Positions 27,026 through 35,808 of a DNA stretch of 64,000 bases are shown here, one piece after another. The stretch spans positions 186,001 to 250,000 of the forward strand of contig UCJA01000007.1 of assembly GCA_900472675.1 (NCBI GenBank), given 5' to 3'. The notes under the pieces are model-generated. The model worked only from the letters and a program-made list of their open reading frames with translations. It did not search any database and had not been told where the DNA came from. Numbering within the stretch: the first letter of the stretch is position 1; each line of letters starts with the position of its first letter. The position numbers and the translations under genes were made by a program. The DNA comes from Hyphomicrobiales bacterium. GTDB lineage: Bacteria > Pseudomonadota > Alphaproteobacteria > Rhizobiales > Rhizobiaceae.

Positions 27026-27958
27026 ATGGCATTTTTTCTGCGCCGCCTGCTCGGCATCATCCCGATCCTGTTTCTGACCTGGACGGTCGTCTTCGTCGTG
27101 TTCGAGTTCATCCCCGGCGACCCCGTTTCGCTGATGATGGGTGGCGTGCCGGCCTCGGACGAAGTCATGGCCAATGAGCGTGCCCGTCTTGGCCTGGATA
27201 AGCCGGTGCTGGAACGCTACGCCTCGTTTCTCGGACGTGCGGTCGTCGGCGATTTCGGCGAGTCCTACAAGGCGCGTCAACCGGTCACCCAGATGATCCG
27301 TGAGCAGATCCGCCCGACGCTGGAATTGGCCGCCGGCGGTCTTGTGGTCGGTCTCGGGCTCGGGCTGCTGCTTGGTGTGCTGGCTGGCCTGAAACCGAAT
27401 TCCTGGCTGGATACCGTGTGCATCTTCCTGGCGCTCGCCGGCGGTTCGCTGCCGAGCTTCTGGAGCGGAATGCTGCTGATCTATGTCTTCGGCACCGTGC
27501 TTGCCTGGGTGCCGATCGTCGGCAGCGGCTTTTCCGCACTGATCCTGCCATCGATCGCCACCGGCCTATTCATGGCTGGCGATTTCGCCCGGCTGGTGCG
27601 CTCCAGCATCATCGACGCGATGAAGCAGAACTATATCCGCACCGCCTATGCCAAAGGCCTGGCGCCCATCCGGATCGTCGGGAAGCATGCACTCCGCAAC
27701 GCGCTGATCCCGCCGATCACCATGCTTGGCATCCAGTTATCCACGCTGATCGGCGGCGCCGTGGTCACCGAGAACGTCTTCGCGCGACCGGGGCTCGGCA
27801 CCATGCTGGTCGATGCGGTGCTCAACAAGGACATGCCCCTGGTGCAGGCGCTGATCGTCTACACCACCGGCGTCTATGTGCTGGTGAACCTGCTGGTCGA
27901 CCTTCTCTATGTGCTGATCGATCCGCGCATCAAATATGCCAGGACACCATCCCGATGA
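27026..27958 (+). CDS. ABC transporter permease, DppB/OppB type (second system)
   Basis: 310 residues. First helix in RLLGIIPILFLTWTVVFVVFEF-type sequence (about 6-28), followed by the FIPGDPVSLMMGG periplasmic start typical of DppB, RLGLDKPVLERY and a conserved EAA loop containing TAYAKGLAPIRIVGKHALRNALIPP, core AKGL then HALRNALIP; ENVFARPGLG follows. It forms the inner-membrane channel with the next gene, coupled by ATGA. No binding-protein gene is directly adjacent, so it probably uses one of the orphan binding proteins at 18717 or 21405. Confidence 0.92.
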   Translation: MAFFLRRLLGIIPILFLTWTVVFVVFEFIPGDPVSLMMGGVPASDEVMANERARLGLDKPVLERYASFLGRAVVGDFGESYKARQPVTQMIREQIRPTLELAAGGLVVGLGLGLLLGVLAGLKPNSWLDTVCIFLALAGGSLPSFWSGMLLIYVFGTVLAWVPIVGSGFSALILPSIATGLFMAGDFARLVRSSIIDAMKQNYIRTAYAKGLAPIRIVGKHALRNALIPPITMLGIQLSTLIGGAVVTENVFARPGLGTMLVDAVLNKDMPLVQALIVYTTGVYVLVNLLVDLLYVLIDPRIKYARTPSR

Positions 27959-28836
27959 CCACACTTGCCCTGTCCCCCGCAAGACTGCGCAGCGCGTCCT
28001 TCCTGTCCGGCTTGCGCGAATTTCTGAAGCATCCCGGCGCACTAGCGGGGACGATCGTGCTGGCCGCTTTCGTTGTCTGCGCAATCTTCGCGCCGTGGCT
28101 GGCCCCGTTTGACCCGTCGGAAACCGATATCGGCATGCGGCTCGGTCCGCCCGATGCAATCACCTGGTTCGGCGCTGACATTCACGGCCGCGACATCTTC
28201 TCACGGGTCATCTGGGGCGCCCGCTATTCACTGCCAGTCGGCTTTGCGACGCTGGTCGTCGGCCTGATCATTGGCGGCACCTTCGGGGTCATGCTCGGCT
28301 ATATCGGCGGCCGCTTCGATGCGATCGCCTCGCGCATCATCGACGTCCTGCTCGGCTTTCCGTCGATCGTGCTGGCAATCATGGTGGTGGCGGTGCTCGG
28401 CGTTGGTCTAGTCAACGTGGTCGTCGCCGTCGCGATTGCCGAAATTCCGCGCTTTGCCCGCGTCATCCGCGGCGCAGTGCTGGTGGCCAAGCAGAACCTC
28501 TATGTCGAGGCGGCGCTCGCCATGGGCGCGAGCTCGACCCGGGTGATGTTTTTGCACATCCTGCCGGCGATCATGCCGACTGTGATCGTGCTCGGCACCC
28601 TCAATCTGGGCAATGCCATTCTCTCTACCGCGACGTTGAGCTTCCTTGGGCTCGGCGCTCAGCCGCCGGCGCCAGAATGGGGCGCCATGCTGAATTCCGG
28701 TCGCGAATATATGCGCTACGCTCCGTGGACGATGATGGCTCCCGGCCTTGCACTGTTCCTCGCGGTGATCGCCGTCAACCTGATCGGCGACCGGTTGAGT
28801 GAAGTAATCGATCCGCGCAATGCACGTCGCCGGTAA
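27955..28836 (+). CDS. ABC transporter permease, DppC/OppC type (second system)
   Basis: 293 residues from ATG 27955. Hallmarks: APWLAPFDPSETD, WFGADIHGRDIFSRVIWGARYSL, EAA loop around VEAALAMGASSTRVMFLHILPAIMPT (core EAALAMGAS) and SFLGLGAQPPAPEWG. Six hydrophobic segments are apparent. Encoded immediately before the fused ATPase, with only 17 bases to its likely GTG start, so one transcript serves the whole importer. Confidence 0.92.
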   Translation: MTTLALSPARLRSASFLSGLREFLKHPGALAGTIVLAAFVVCAIFAPWLAPFDPSETDIGMRLGPPDAITWFGADIHGRDIFSRVIWGARYSLPVGFATLVVGLIIGGTFGVMLGYIGGRFDAIASRIIDVLLGFPSIVLAIMVVAVLGVGLVNVVVAVAIAEIPRFARVIRGAVLVAKQNLYVEAALAMGASSTRVMFLHILPAIMPTVIVLGTLNLGNAILSTATLSFLGLGAQPPAPEWGAMLNSGREYMRYAPWTMMAPGLALFLAVIAVNLIGDRLSEVIDPRNARRR

Positions 28837-28853
28837 ACAGGATGGAGACGTCG

Positions 28854-30698
28854 GTGCACCTTAGAGACCAGACCATCCCGCCCCTTCTGAGCGTCCGCAA
28901 TCTGGCGGTTTCATTTGGTGGCAAGGGTGACCGCGCCGCCGCCGTGAGCGGCCTGGACTTCGATCTGGGACCCGGCCGCACGCTTGCCATCGTCGGCGAA
29001 TCCGGCTCGGGGAAATCGGTAACCTCACTTGCGCTGATGGGGCTGACGACGCAATCGGGCGGCCGGATCGACAGCGGCGAGCTGCACTTCCGGCGCCGCG
29101 ACGGCTCCGTCGTCGATCTGGCAAAACTCACCGCCCGGCAGATGCGCGACATCTCCGGCAACGAGATTTCGATCATTTTCCAGGAGCCGATGACCTCCCT
29201 CAATCCGGTGTTCACCATCGGCGACCAGATCGCCGAGGCGATAACCGCGCATCGCGATATCAGCCAGGCGGAGGCGCTCGCGGAAACCCGGGCCTTTCTC
29301 GAAAAAGTGCGCCTGCCGGATGCCGCCGCGATGATCGACCGCTATCCGCACCAACTCTCCGGCGGCATGTGCCAGCGGGTGATGATTGCCATGGCGCTAT
29401 CCTGCCGCCCGACCCTGCTGATTGCCGACGAACCGACCACGGCACTTGACGTGACCGTGCAGGCCCAGATCCTCAACACCATCCGCGACCTGCAGCAGGA
29501 AATGGGCACGGCGGTGATCTTCATCACCCACGATATGGGCGTGGTCGCCGAAATGGCCGACGACGTGCTGGTGATGTGGCGCGGCAGGCGGGTGGAATAC
29601 GGTCCGGTTGGCGATATTTTCAAACGTCCCTCGCATCCCTATACGAAAATGCTGCTGTCGGCGGTGCCCAAACTCGGCAGCTTTGCGCAAGAACCGCTGC
29701 CCAGACGAACGCCGATCCTGGTGATGGAGGGAGACATCCCGACACTGGTCGGCGGCACGCATGTGCAGGATACCGCCAACTATGCGACCCCGCTGTTGCG
29801 CCTTGACCAGATCTCGGCCCGCTTCGACGTCTCCCATGACGCGCTTGGGCGCCCCACCCATCGTGTGCATGCTGCCGAAAAGATCAGCCTCGATATCTAC
29901 CCCGGCGAAACCCTGGCGCTGGTCGGCGAATCCGGCAGCGGCAAGACGACCATCGGCCGGATGATCCAGCAGTTGGTCAAACCGTCCGGCGGCAGCATCC
30001 TGTTTGAAGGGCGCGACTACGACGGCATGAGCACCGGCGAACGCCAGAAGCTGAAACGGCAGATCCACTCGATCTTCCAGGACCCGATGGCCTCGATCAA
30101 TCCGCGCCGCACAGTCGGGCAAAGCATTGCCGAGCCGATCGAGATCCATGGCCTGAACAAGCGACCATCCGAGACAAACGAACGGGTCGCCGACCTGCTG
30201 GTCAAGGTCGGCTTGCCGGCGGACAGTGCGTCGCGCTATCCGCACCAGTTTTCCGGCGGTCAGCGGCAGCGGATCTGCATTGCAAGGGCACTCGCCTCCG
30301 ATCCAAGGCTGATCATCGCCGATGAATCGGTGTCGGCGCTAGACGTGTCGATCCAGGCGCAGATCGTCCAGTTGCTGATGGAATTGCAGGCGGAAAAGAG
30401 CCTCACCTATCTGTTCATCAGCCACGACATGGCGGTGGTGGAAAAGATCAGCCACCGCGTCGCGGTCATGTATCTGGGCCAGATCGTCGAGTACGGACCA
30501 CGCCAGGCGGTGATCAGCAACCCGCAGCATCCCTATACCCGCAAGCTCCTGTCGGCGGTGCCGGTGGCTGAGCCCGGCCGGGCGATCGACCGCACACTCG
30601 TGGCCGGCGACATCCCGAGCCCGATGCGTCGCATCGGCGACGATCCCGTAGTCGTACCCTTGCGGGAAGTGACGGCTGGTCACTGGGTTGCGGCCTGA
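28854..30698 (+). CDS. Fused double ATPase of peptide-type ABC transporter (DppD-DppF)
   Basis: 614 residues if translation starts at GTG 28854, which has GGAG 6 bases upstream; ATG 28842 is in frame but has AGG directly against it. Two complete ATPase domains: N-half [48 protein letters not shown]-half [50 protein letters not shown] (Ser replaces the usual Pro after Glu). Each half ends with a PYTRKLL-like oligopeptide-type block. It energises the permeases at 27026-28836; the first system uses two separate subunits. Confidence 0.93.
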   Translation: MHLRDQTIPPLLSVRNLAVSFGGKGDRAAAVSGLDFDLGPGRTLAIVGESGSGKSVTSLALMGLTTQSGGRIDSGELHFRRRDGSVVDLAKLTARQMRDISGNEISIIFQEPMTSLNPVFTIGDQIAEAITAHRDISQAEALAETRAFLEKVRLPDAAAMIDRYPHQLSGGMCQRVMIAMALSCRPTLLIADEPTTALDVTVQAQILNTIRDLQQEMGTAVIFITHDMGVVAEMADDVLVMWRGRRVEYGPVGDIFKRPSHPYTKMLLSAVPKLGSFAQEPLPRRTPILVMEGDIPTLVGGTHVQDTANYATPLLRLDQISARFDVSHDALGRPTHRVHAAEKISLDIYPGETLALVGESGSGKTTIGRMIQQLVKPSGGSILFEGRDYDGMSTGERQKLKRQIHSIFQDPMASINPRRTVGQSIAEPIEIHGLNKRPSETNERVADLLVKVGLPADSASRYPHQFSGGQRQRICIARALASDPRLIIADESVSALDVSIQAQIVQLLMELQAEKSLTYLFISHDMAVVEKISHRVAVMYLGQIVEYGPRQAVISNPQHPYTRKLLSAVPVAEPGRAIDRTLVAGDIPSPMRRIGDDPVVVPLREVTAGHWVAA

Positions 30699-30781
30699 CC
30701 CGTCGTGCGAGCTCGTTTACCGGAGCCAGATGCTGCGGCGACCGGTTGCCGCTCGAACGGGTTAGAACCGGCAGCGAGAGG

Positions 30782-31879
30782 TCATGCGTCCTGGTGGACG
30801 GAACCCATGACGATCCGCTCTTCCGTTTCCGCGTCGAAGAGATTGATGCTGAGCGGATCGACGTCGAAGGCCACCGGGTCGCCTCGTCGGCCTTGAAACC
30901 GGGGCTCTGCCCGGGCCACGACCGAATGATCACCGACCCGTACCGTCACCATTGTATCCGGGCCGGTCGGCTCGACCACATCGATCACGCCCTTGATCGG
31001 CGCGTTATCGGCAGTGGTTACCTTCATCTCCTCAGGCCGGACGCCGAGAACGCAGTTCCGGGTTCCCGGAGCAGCACCCGAAACAGGCACAGGAACCCTG
31101 ACGCCTTCGCTCTCGAAGCGTGATCTGCCGGCCTCGACAACCAGTTTGCCGCGGATAAAGTTCATGGCAGGCGATCCGATGAAGCCGGCCACGAACATGT
31201 TGGCCGGGCGCTCGTAGATGGTCCGGGGATCGGCGAGCTGCTGAACATAGCCGCCCTTCATCACGGCGACCTTGGTTGCGAGCGTCATCGCCTCGATCTG
31301 ATCGTGCGTGACATAGACGATGGTCGTGCCAAGCCGCTCGTGCAACCGCTTGATCTCGGTGCGCATTTCCACGCGCAGTTTCGCGTCCAGATTGGACAGC
31401 GGTTCGTCGAACAGGAACAGATCGGGATTGCGCACGATGGCACGCCCCATGGCGACCCGCTGCCGCTGCCCGCCTGAAAGATTGGCCGGAAGGCGCTGAA
31501 GCAGATGGTCGATCTGCAGCATCTCCGCCGCCTTTCGAACCTCGGCCTTGCGTTGCTGCTCGGGAACGCCGCGCATCTCCAGGCCGAATCCGATGTTCCG
31601 TTCGACGGTCATCGTCGGGTAGAGCGCATAGGACTGAAACACCATCGCGATGTTCCGGTCCTTCGGCGGAAGCGCCGTCACCGAGCGATCCGCAATCGAG
31701 ATCTCGCCGGTGGAAGGCTCGTCGAGGCCTGCAATGATGTTGAGAAGGGTCGACTTGCCACACCCCGATGGGCCGAGAAGAACGAGAAAGCCGCCGTCTT
31801 CGAGTTCGACGTCGATGCCATGCAGCACCTTGAGTGCGCCGTAGGACTTCTGGATATCTTTGATGGACAGATTTGCCAT
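30782..31879 (-). CDS. Sugar ABC transporter ATPase, MalK/UgpC type
   Basis: 365 residues from ATG 31879 (MANLSIKDIQKSYG). Walker A LLGPSGCGKST, Q-loop MVFQSYALYP, signature NLSGGQRQRVAMGRAI, Walker B FLFDEPLSNLD and switch YVTHDQIEAMTL; the C-terminal TOBE/OB regulatory domain carries GVRPEEMKV. MalK-type ATPases energise sugar or polyol uptake. Last gene of a minus-strand operon: GntR regulator, binding protein, two permeases, ATPase. The 83 bases between it and the convergent peptide-transporter ATPase contain nothing recognisable. Confidence 0.94.
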   Translation of the reverse strand: MANLSIKDIQKSYGALKVLHGIDVELEDGGFLVLLGPSGCGKSTLLNIIAGLDEPSTGEISIADRSVTALPPKDRNIAMVFQSYALYPTMTVERNIGFGLEMRGVPEQQRKAEVRKAAEMLQIDHLLQRLPANLSGGQRQRVAMGRAIVRNPDLFLFDEPLSNLDAKLRVEMRTEIKRLHERLGTTIVYVTHDQIEAMTLATKVAVMKGGYVQQLADPRTIYERPANMFVAGFIGSPAMNFIRGKLVVEAGRSRFESEGVRVPVPVSGAAPGTRNCVLGVRPEEMKVTTADNAPIKGVIDVVEPTGPDTMVTVRVGDHSVVARAEPRFQGRRGDPVAFDVDPLSINLFDAETEERIVMGSVHQDA

Positions 31880-31889
31880 GACCGTTTCC

Positions 31890-32735
31890 TCAACCCTTGA
31901 CCGCGCCGGCGGTGAGACCCTGGACCATCGCGCGCTGGACGATCGCAAACAGAATGACCACGGGCAGAATGCTGAGAATGCCGCCGGCAGCGAGCACACC
32001 CCACGGCAACTGGAATTCGCCGACCATCAGCTGCAGGCCGACGGGCCAGGTTCGGGAGCCCTGCCCGGTCGTCAGCATCAGCGCGAAGATGAACTCGTTC
32101 CAGGCGGCGATAGCGATGAACACCGAACTCGCGACCAGACCGTTGCGCGCCAGGGGCAGGATGATGCGAACCATGGCGCCCAGCCGCGTCGACCCGTCGA
32201 TGCGGGCGGCACTCTCCAGCTCCTTGGGCGCCGCATCGAAGAAGCCTTTCAGCATCCAGACAAACAGCGGAAGCAGGAAACTTGTGTAGGCGAGCGCCAG
32301 ACCGAAGCGGCTGTCGACCAGGCCGACGGTCCGCATCATCACGAACAGCGGGATGATGACCATGACGGCCGGAAACATCCGCACCAGCAGATAGCCCAGC
32401 ATCAGCTTTTCGCGGCCTTTGAAGGACAACCGCGAAAACGCGTAGGCTGCAAGCGTGCCGGTCAGAACGCAGATCACCACCGTGATGGTCGTGACGACCA
32501 GGCTGTTGGTGATCAGCACCGGAAAGTTCGACTGCGTCCAGATCGCTCGATAATTCTCGAATGTGATCCTCGCCGGTAGATACTGCATCTGGGAGGTGAC
32601 GATGTCCGCCTCGGTCTTGAGAGAGGTCAGGAACATCCAGACGATCGGCGCCAGGCAGAAAAACGTCATTGTCAGCAGCACGGCGTAGGTCAGAACATCG
32701 GCCATGCGGCGGCGACCGCGGCTTGTCTTGAGCAT
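31890..32735 (-). CDS. Sugar ABC transporter permease, MalG type
   Basis: 281 residues from ATG 32735 (MLKTSRGRRRMADVLTYAVL). Six hydrophobic segments; the large periplasmic region after the first helix contains TFENYRAIW; the cytoplasmic EAA loop is KELESAARIDGSTRLGAMVRI, core ESAARIDG. Partner of the MalF-type permease, whose stop lies 3 bases before its start. CUT1-type systems like this import oligosaccharides, sugar acids or polyols. Confidence 0.93.
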   Translation of the reverse strand: MLKTSRGRRRMADVLTYAVLLTMTFFCLAPIVWMFLTSLKTEADIVTSQMQYLPARITFENYRAIWTQSNFPVLITNSLVVTTITVVICVLTGTLAAYAFSRLSFKGREKLMLGYLLVRMFPAVMVIIPLFVMMRTVGLVDSRFGLALAYTSFLLPLFVWMLKGFFDAAPKELESAARIDGSTRLGAMVRIILPLARNGLVASSVFIAIAAWNEFIFALMLTTGQGSRTWPVGLQLMVGEFQLPWGVLAAGGILSILPVVILFAIVQRAMVQGLTAGAVKG

Positions 32736-32737
32736 TT

Positions 32738-33655
32738 TCAATCCTTCGAGACCCGTGTGAGCCGGATGTAGAGTGTCGCAAACACCATCAAGATGACGAA
32801 CATCACCACCGCAAGCGCCCCGGCATAGCCGAAATTGAACTCGCGATAGGCGGTCTGGAATGCGTAGAGCGAAAGCACCTGCGTCGCGTTGCCGGGCCCA
32901 CCGCCGGTCAGCACCAGCAGGAGATCCGGAGAGTTGACTAGGCTGATGACGCGCAGGATGACAGCCGCCGTAATGACGGTCCGAAGCATCGGCACGGTGA
33001 TCAGGCGAAACTGGCGGATCGGGCCGGCCCCGTCGACGGCCGCAGCCTTGTAGAGATCCTCGGGAATACCCTTGAGACCCGCCAGAAAAAGCAGCGCGAA
33101 GAACGGAAAGCCGTGCCAGGCCTCGACCACGATGGTGGCAGCCATCGCCGTGGCCGGATCGGCGAACCACGCCTTGTAGCTACTCAGTATCCTGACCTTG
33201 ACCAGGATGTCGTTGATGACGCCCAGCCGCGGATCGAGCAGAAGCGCCCACATGTGACCTGCGACGACGTTTGGCAGAAAGTAGGGAAGCAGGATCAGCA
33301 CGCCGAACAGCTTGGTACCGGGCACGTTGCGATTGAGCGCGACGGCGGCGACAAAGCCCATCGCCACCTCCAGGGCAATGGCCGCAGTGACCCAGATCGC
33401 CGTATTCTTCAACGAGATCCAGAACACCCGGTCCGACAGCATCGCGACGTAATGTTTCGTGCCGACCCAGCCATTGAGGCCGGGTCGGGTCAGACGCATT
33501 TCCCGCACGCTGATCACGAAGCCGTAAAGCGTGGGATAGGCCACCACCAGCAGAAGCAAGATCAGGCTCGGAAACAGCAGGAGGTAGACCCAATAGCGCG
33601 TCTCGGAAAGATCGCCGAGCTTGGCGAGCGGGCCGCGGTGCAAGACTGACTTCAT
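32738..33655 (-). CDS. Sugar ABC transporter permease, MalF/UgpA type
   Basis: 305 residues. First helix YWVYLLLFPSLILLLLVVAYP (about 20-42), then five further segments; EAA loop PEDLYKAAAVDGAGPIRQFRL (core KAAAVDGAG). It lacks the extra helices and large loop of E. coli MalF, which is usual for UgpA-like members. Forms the membrane channel with the next gene. A 61-base gap with a small hairpin separates it from the binding-protein gene upstream. Confidence 0.93.
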   Translation of the reverse strand: MKSVLHRGPLAKLGDLSETRYWVYLLLFPSLILLLLVVAYPTLYGFVISVREMRLTRPGLNGWVGTKHYVAMLSDRVFWISLKNTAIWVTAAIALEVAMGFVAAVALNRNVPGTKLFGVLILLPYFLPNVVAGHMWALLLDPRLGVINDILVKVRILSSYKAWFADPATAMAATIVVEAWHGFPFFALLFLAGLKGIPEDLYKAAAVDGAGPIRQFRLITVPMLRTVITAAVILRVISLVNSPDLLLVLTGGGPGNATQVLSLYAFQTAYREFNFGYAGALAVVMFVILMVFATLYIRLTRVSKD

Positions 33656-33661
33656 GTTTTC

Positions 33662-33676
33662 ACGGCAGCTTGCCGT
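33662..33676 (-). terminator. Small hairpin between binding-protein and permease genes
   Basis: ACGGCA-GCT-TGCCGT is a perfect 6-bp stem with a 3-base loop in the 61-base gap after the binding-protein stop. There is no T-tract; such hairpins commonly stabilise the upstream binding-protein mRNA so that it exceeds the permeases. Confidence 0.4.
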
Positions 33677-33716
33677 CCTCTCTGGTCCGACGACACCCGG
33701 CCCCAGGGTGGCCGCA

Positions 33717-34955
33717 CTAGCGCAGCGCAGCCTCCAGGCCCTCGATCATCCGGTCGACAGCCTGTTCCGGCGTCAACTGGCCGGTGAGAACCGACTGGAA
33801 GGACGGATTGACGACGCTTTCCGACCACCCTGCCGCCCCGACGAACCGGTTGGGAAGGCGCCCGAAATCGAGGGTCTGCGACGCCGCCTGGTAGATCGGG
33901 TTGGACTTGATCCGCTCGTCGTCGAGTGCGGCAGTCGACGCCGGAAAATACCCCGTCGCCTCAAGCAGTGCGATGGCCGCGTCCTTTTCTCCCCAGAAAC
34001 TGATCCAGTCCCAGGCCGCATCGACGTGATCGTCCTTCATGATACCGTTTCCGGCATAGGCGACCCGCGCGATATGCGCCTTCGGCCCCGCCGGCATCGG
34101 CGCCGTGGAGAACTGCTCTCCGGCCTTGAGCGCAGCCGAAATTTCGATCAGCGATCCCGTATGGTGCCAGACCATCGCAGTCTGCCCCGTCCGGAAACCC
34201 TCCATGATCTGCCTGTAGCTGTCGTTCGGGGCGCTCGGAGGAACCACTTTCTCTTTGACGAACAGGTTCGAATAGAAGGTGATCGCCTCGACGGCCGCAG
34301 CCTTGTCGATGGCCGCCTGGCCATCCTTGACGATCGGCGACCCGAACGCCTCCATGACGTCAATGACATACTTGAATGCGCCGGCGCCCCCGCGCATGCC
34401 GAAGGCGTAGCGGCCCTTGGCAGGGTTGGTCAGCTTCCGGCAGGCGATCAGGAACTCGTCGAACGTCTTTGGCGGACCGGCAAGACCTGCCTCTTCGAAA
34501 TAGTCCTTCCGGTAGTACATCCAGTCGACGAAGGCATAGGCGGGAACTGCGTAGATGGCGCCGTCCTGGGACATTCCGGTCCAGCGGTTCTCGGGGAAAT
34601 TGGCTTTGCCCTTCCAGCCTTTCACCCGCTCGCTGATGTCGACAAGTGCACCCATTGCGGTTAGATCCGCGAACCGCTCGGCAACCACCATCCCCGTGTC
34701 GGGACGTCCACCGGCCACGACCGCCGAAGAAACCTTCGCCATGTACTCCGAATTGGGAATGCTCTCCTGCGTCACGCCGATGCCCGGATGGGACTTGCCG
34801 AAGAGCTCGATGATCTTCATCAGGCCCGCCATTTCCGACTGGCTGGCAAAATGATGCCAGTAGTTGATCGCGGTGGCGGCTTGCGCGGAACGCATGCCGC
34901 TGGCAAGTGCCAGGGCTGCTGTCGCCACGAGGAATTCGCGTTTGGTGACCTGCAT
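33717..34955 (-). CDS. Sugar ABC transporter substrate-binding protein (family 1)
   Basis: 412 residues. The N-terminus MQVTKREFLVATAALALASG has a KR pair before FLV, a possible Tat-like or ordinary Sec signal, with cleavage near AQA-AT. The mature part begins INYWHHFASQSE, typical of SBP_bac_1 proteins, and contains PNSEYMAKV, GAIYAVPAYAFVDWMYYRKD (core DWMYYRKD) and TGYFPAS. GGGAGG lies before the ATG. It supplies ligand to the MalF/MalG/MalK-type proteins encoded downstream. The neighbouring enolase-superfamily enzyme suggests a sugar acid as ligand, which is inference. Confidence 0.92.
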   Translation of the reverse strand: MQVTKREFLVATAALALASGMRSAQAATAINYWHHFASQSEMAGLMKIIELFGKSHPGIGVTQESIPNSEYMAKVSSAVVAGGRPDTGMVVAERFADLTAMGALVDISERVKGWKGKANFPENRWTGMSQDGAIYAVPAYAFVDWMYYRKDYFEEAGLAGPPKTFDEFLIACRKLTNPAKGRYAFGMRGGAGAFKYVIDVMEAFGSPIVKDGQAAIDKAAAVEAITFYSNLFVKEKVVPPSAPNDSYRQIMEGFRTGQTAMVWHHTGSLIEISAALKAGEQFSTAPMPAGPKAHIARVAYAGNGIMKDDHVDAAWDWISFWGEKDAAIALLEATGYFPASTAALDDERIKSNPIYQAASQTLDFGRLPNRFVGAAGWSESVVNPSFQSVLTGQLTPEQAVDRMIEGLEAALR

Positions 34956-34984
34956 CTCTTATCCTCCCAGATATCAGAATGCTC

Positions 34985-35000
34985 ATCTGATCGATCAGAT
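34985..35000. promoter_or_regulatory. 16-bp palindrome, candidate GntR operator
   Basis: ATCTGATCGATCAGAT is a perfect palindrome 30 bases upstream of the binding-protein ATG on the minus strand. A near copy, CTGATAGATCAG, lies in the promoter region between the GntR gene and the divergent enolase-superfamily gene. The GntR regulator at 35053 is the likely binder. The rest of the 97-base gap shows no other signal. Confidence 0.6.
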
Positions 35001-35052
35001 AGAGATAGCAGTGTTTTCGGAACCCGGCAATACCGGACTCGAGCGCCCAGGA

Positions 35053-35748
35053 TCAGTAGAGCCCCAGATTGCGATTGATGGCCGCCTGGAAATGCGCCTG
35101 GAGAGACTTTTCCGCCGCGTCGGCATTGCGCGACGAGCATGCCTCGAGAATCTCCAGATGCTCCTTCACTGTCCGGATGAGGATCGGCGACGTCACCTTC
35201 CGCTCCAATCGCAGCAGACGCAGGTAATTGTGCATGCGCCGATAGGCTGTTTCGATGAGCGGGTTGCGCAGGGCGGCGACGATCTGGCCATGCAGGTCGA
35301 GCTCGAGCATGTCCATCTCAGCAAGATGCTCGGCCGTGAGACCCTCTGCCTCCAGCTTCCGCAAAAGCCTGGAATGCCGCACTTCGAGCCGGTTCATGGC
35401 CTCTTCGGTCGCCTCTTCCGCATAGATGCGAACGGCGGAGCGCTCGATGATCGAGCGGAACTGGTAGGTCGAGCGGGTCAGCTCCAGCCCCGGGCGGACG
35501 AACTGGATGCCGGACCGGGGATGGATCGTCAGGATGCCTTCGGCCTCGAGCATGCGAAGCGCGTCCCGCAGCGGCGCGACCGGAACGCTGACGATTTCCG
35601 ACAAGGCGCTTTGCGAGATAAAGGCGCCAACCGGCACCTTGCGCTCGAACAGGCTTTCGAGGATCCGCTCATAGGCGAGGTCGCTCAGCCGAGGCGACGG
35701 CGCGTCCGCAGCGGCAGAGCCCGGTTTATGTGCTTGTGCTTTTTTCAT
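35053..35748 (-). CDS. GntR-family regulator, FadR/FCD subfamily
   Basis: 231 residues. HTH near residues 22-85 (RLSDLAYERILESLF, then LSEIVSVPVAPLRDALRMLEAEGIL). FCD domain with the expected acidic/His effector positions in MLELDLHGQIV, VKEHLEIL and LQAHFQAAI. It probably represses the downstream sugar ABC operon and the divergent dehydratase-like gene in the absence of a sugar-acid inducer, through the CTGATCGATCAG-type sites on both sides of it. Confidence 0.93.
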   Translation of the reverse strand: MKKAQAHKPGSAAADAPSPRLSDLAYERILESLFERKVPVGAFISQSALSEIVSVPVAPLRDALRMLEAEGILTIHPRSGIQFVRPGLELTRSTYQFRSIIERSAVRIYAEEATEEAMNRLEVRHSRLLRKLEAEGLTAEHLAEMDMLELDLHGQIVAALRNPLIETAYRRMHNYLRLLRLERKVTSPILIRTVKEHLEILEACSSRNADAAEKSLQAHFQAAINRNLGLY

Positions 35749-35764
35749 CGACTTGATAATACCA

Positions 35765-35776
35765 CTGATAGATCAG
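35765..35776. promoter_or_regulatory. Second GntR-type site in divergent promoter
   Basis: CTGATAGATCAG differs at one central base from the core of the palindrome at 34985-35000. It lies between the GntR start (35748) and the ATG at 35809; a further half-site CGATCAGA follows at 35791-35798. It could control both the regulator and the divergent enzyme gene. Confidence 0.55.
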
Positions 35777-35808
35777 ATGATGACTTTAAACGATCAGAGA
35801 GCCTTCAG

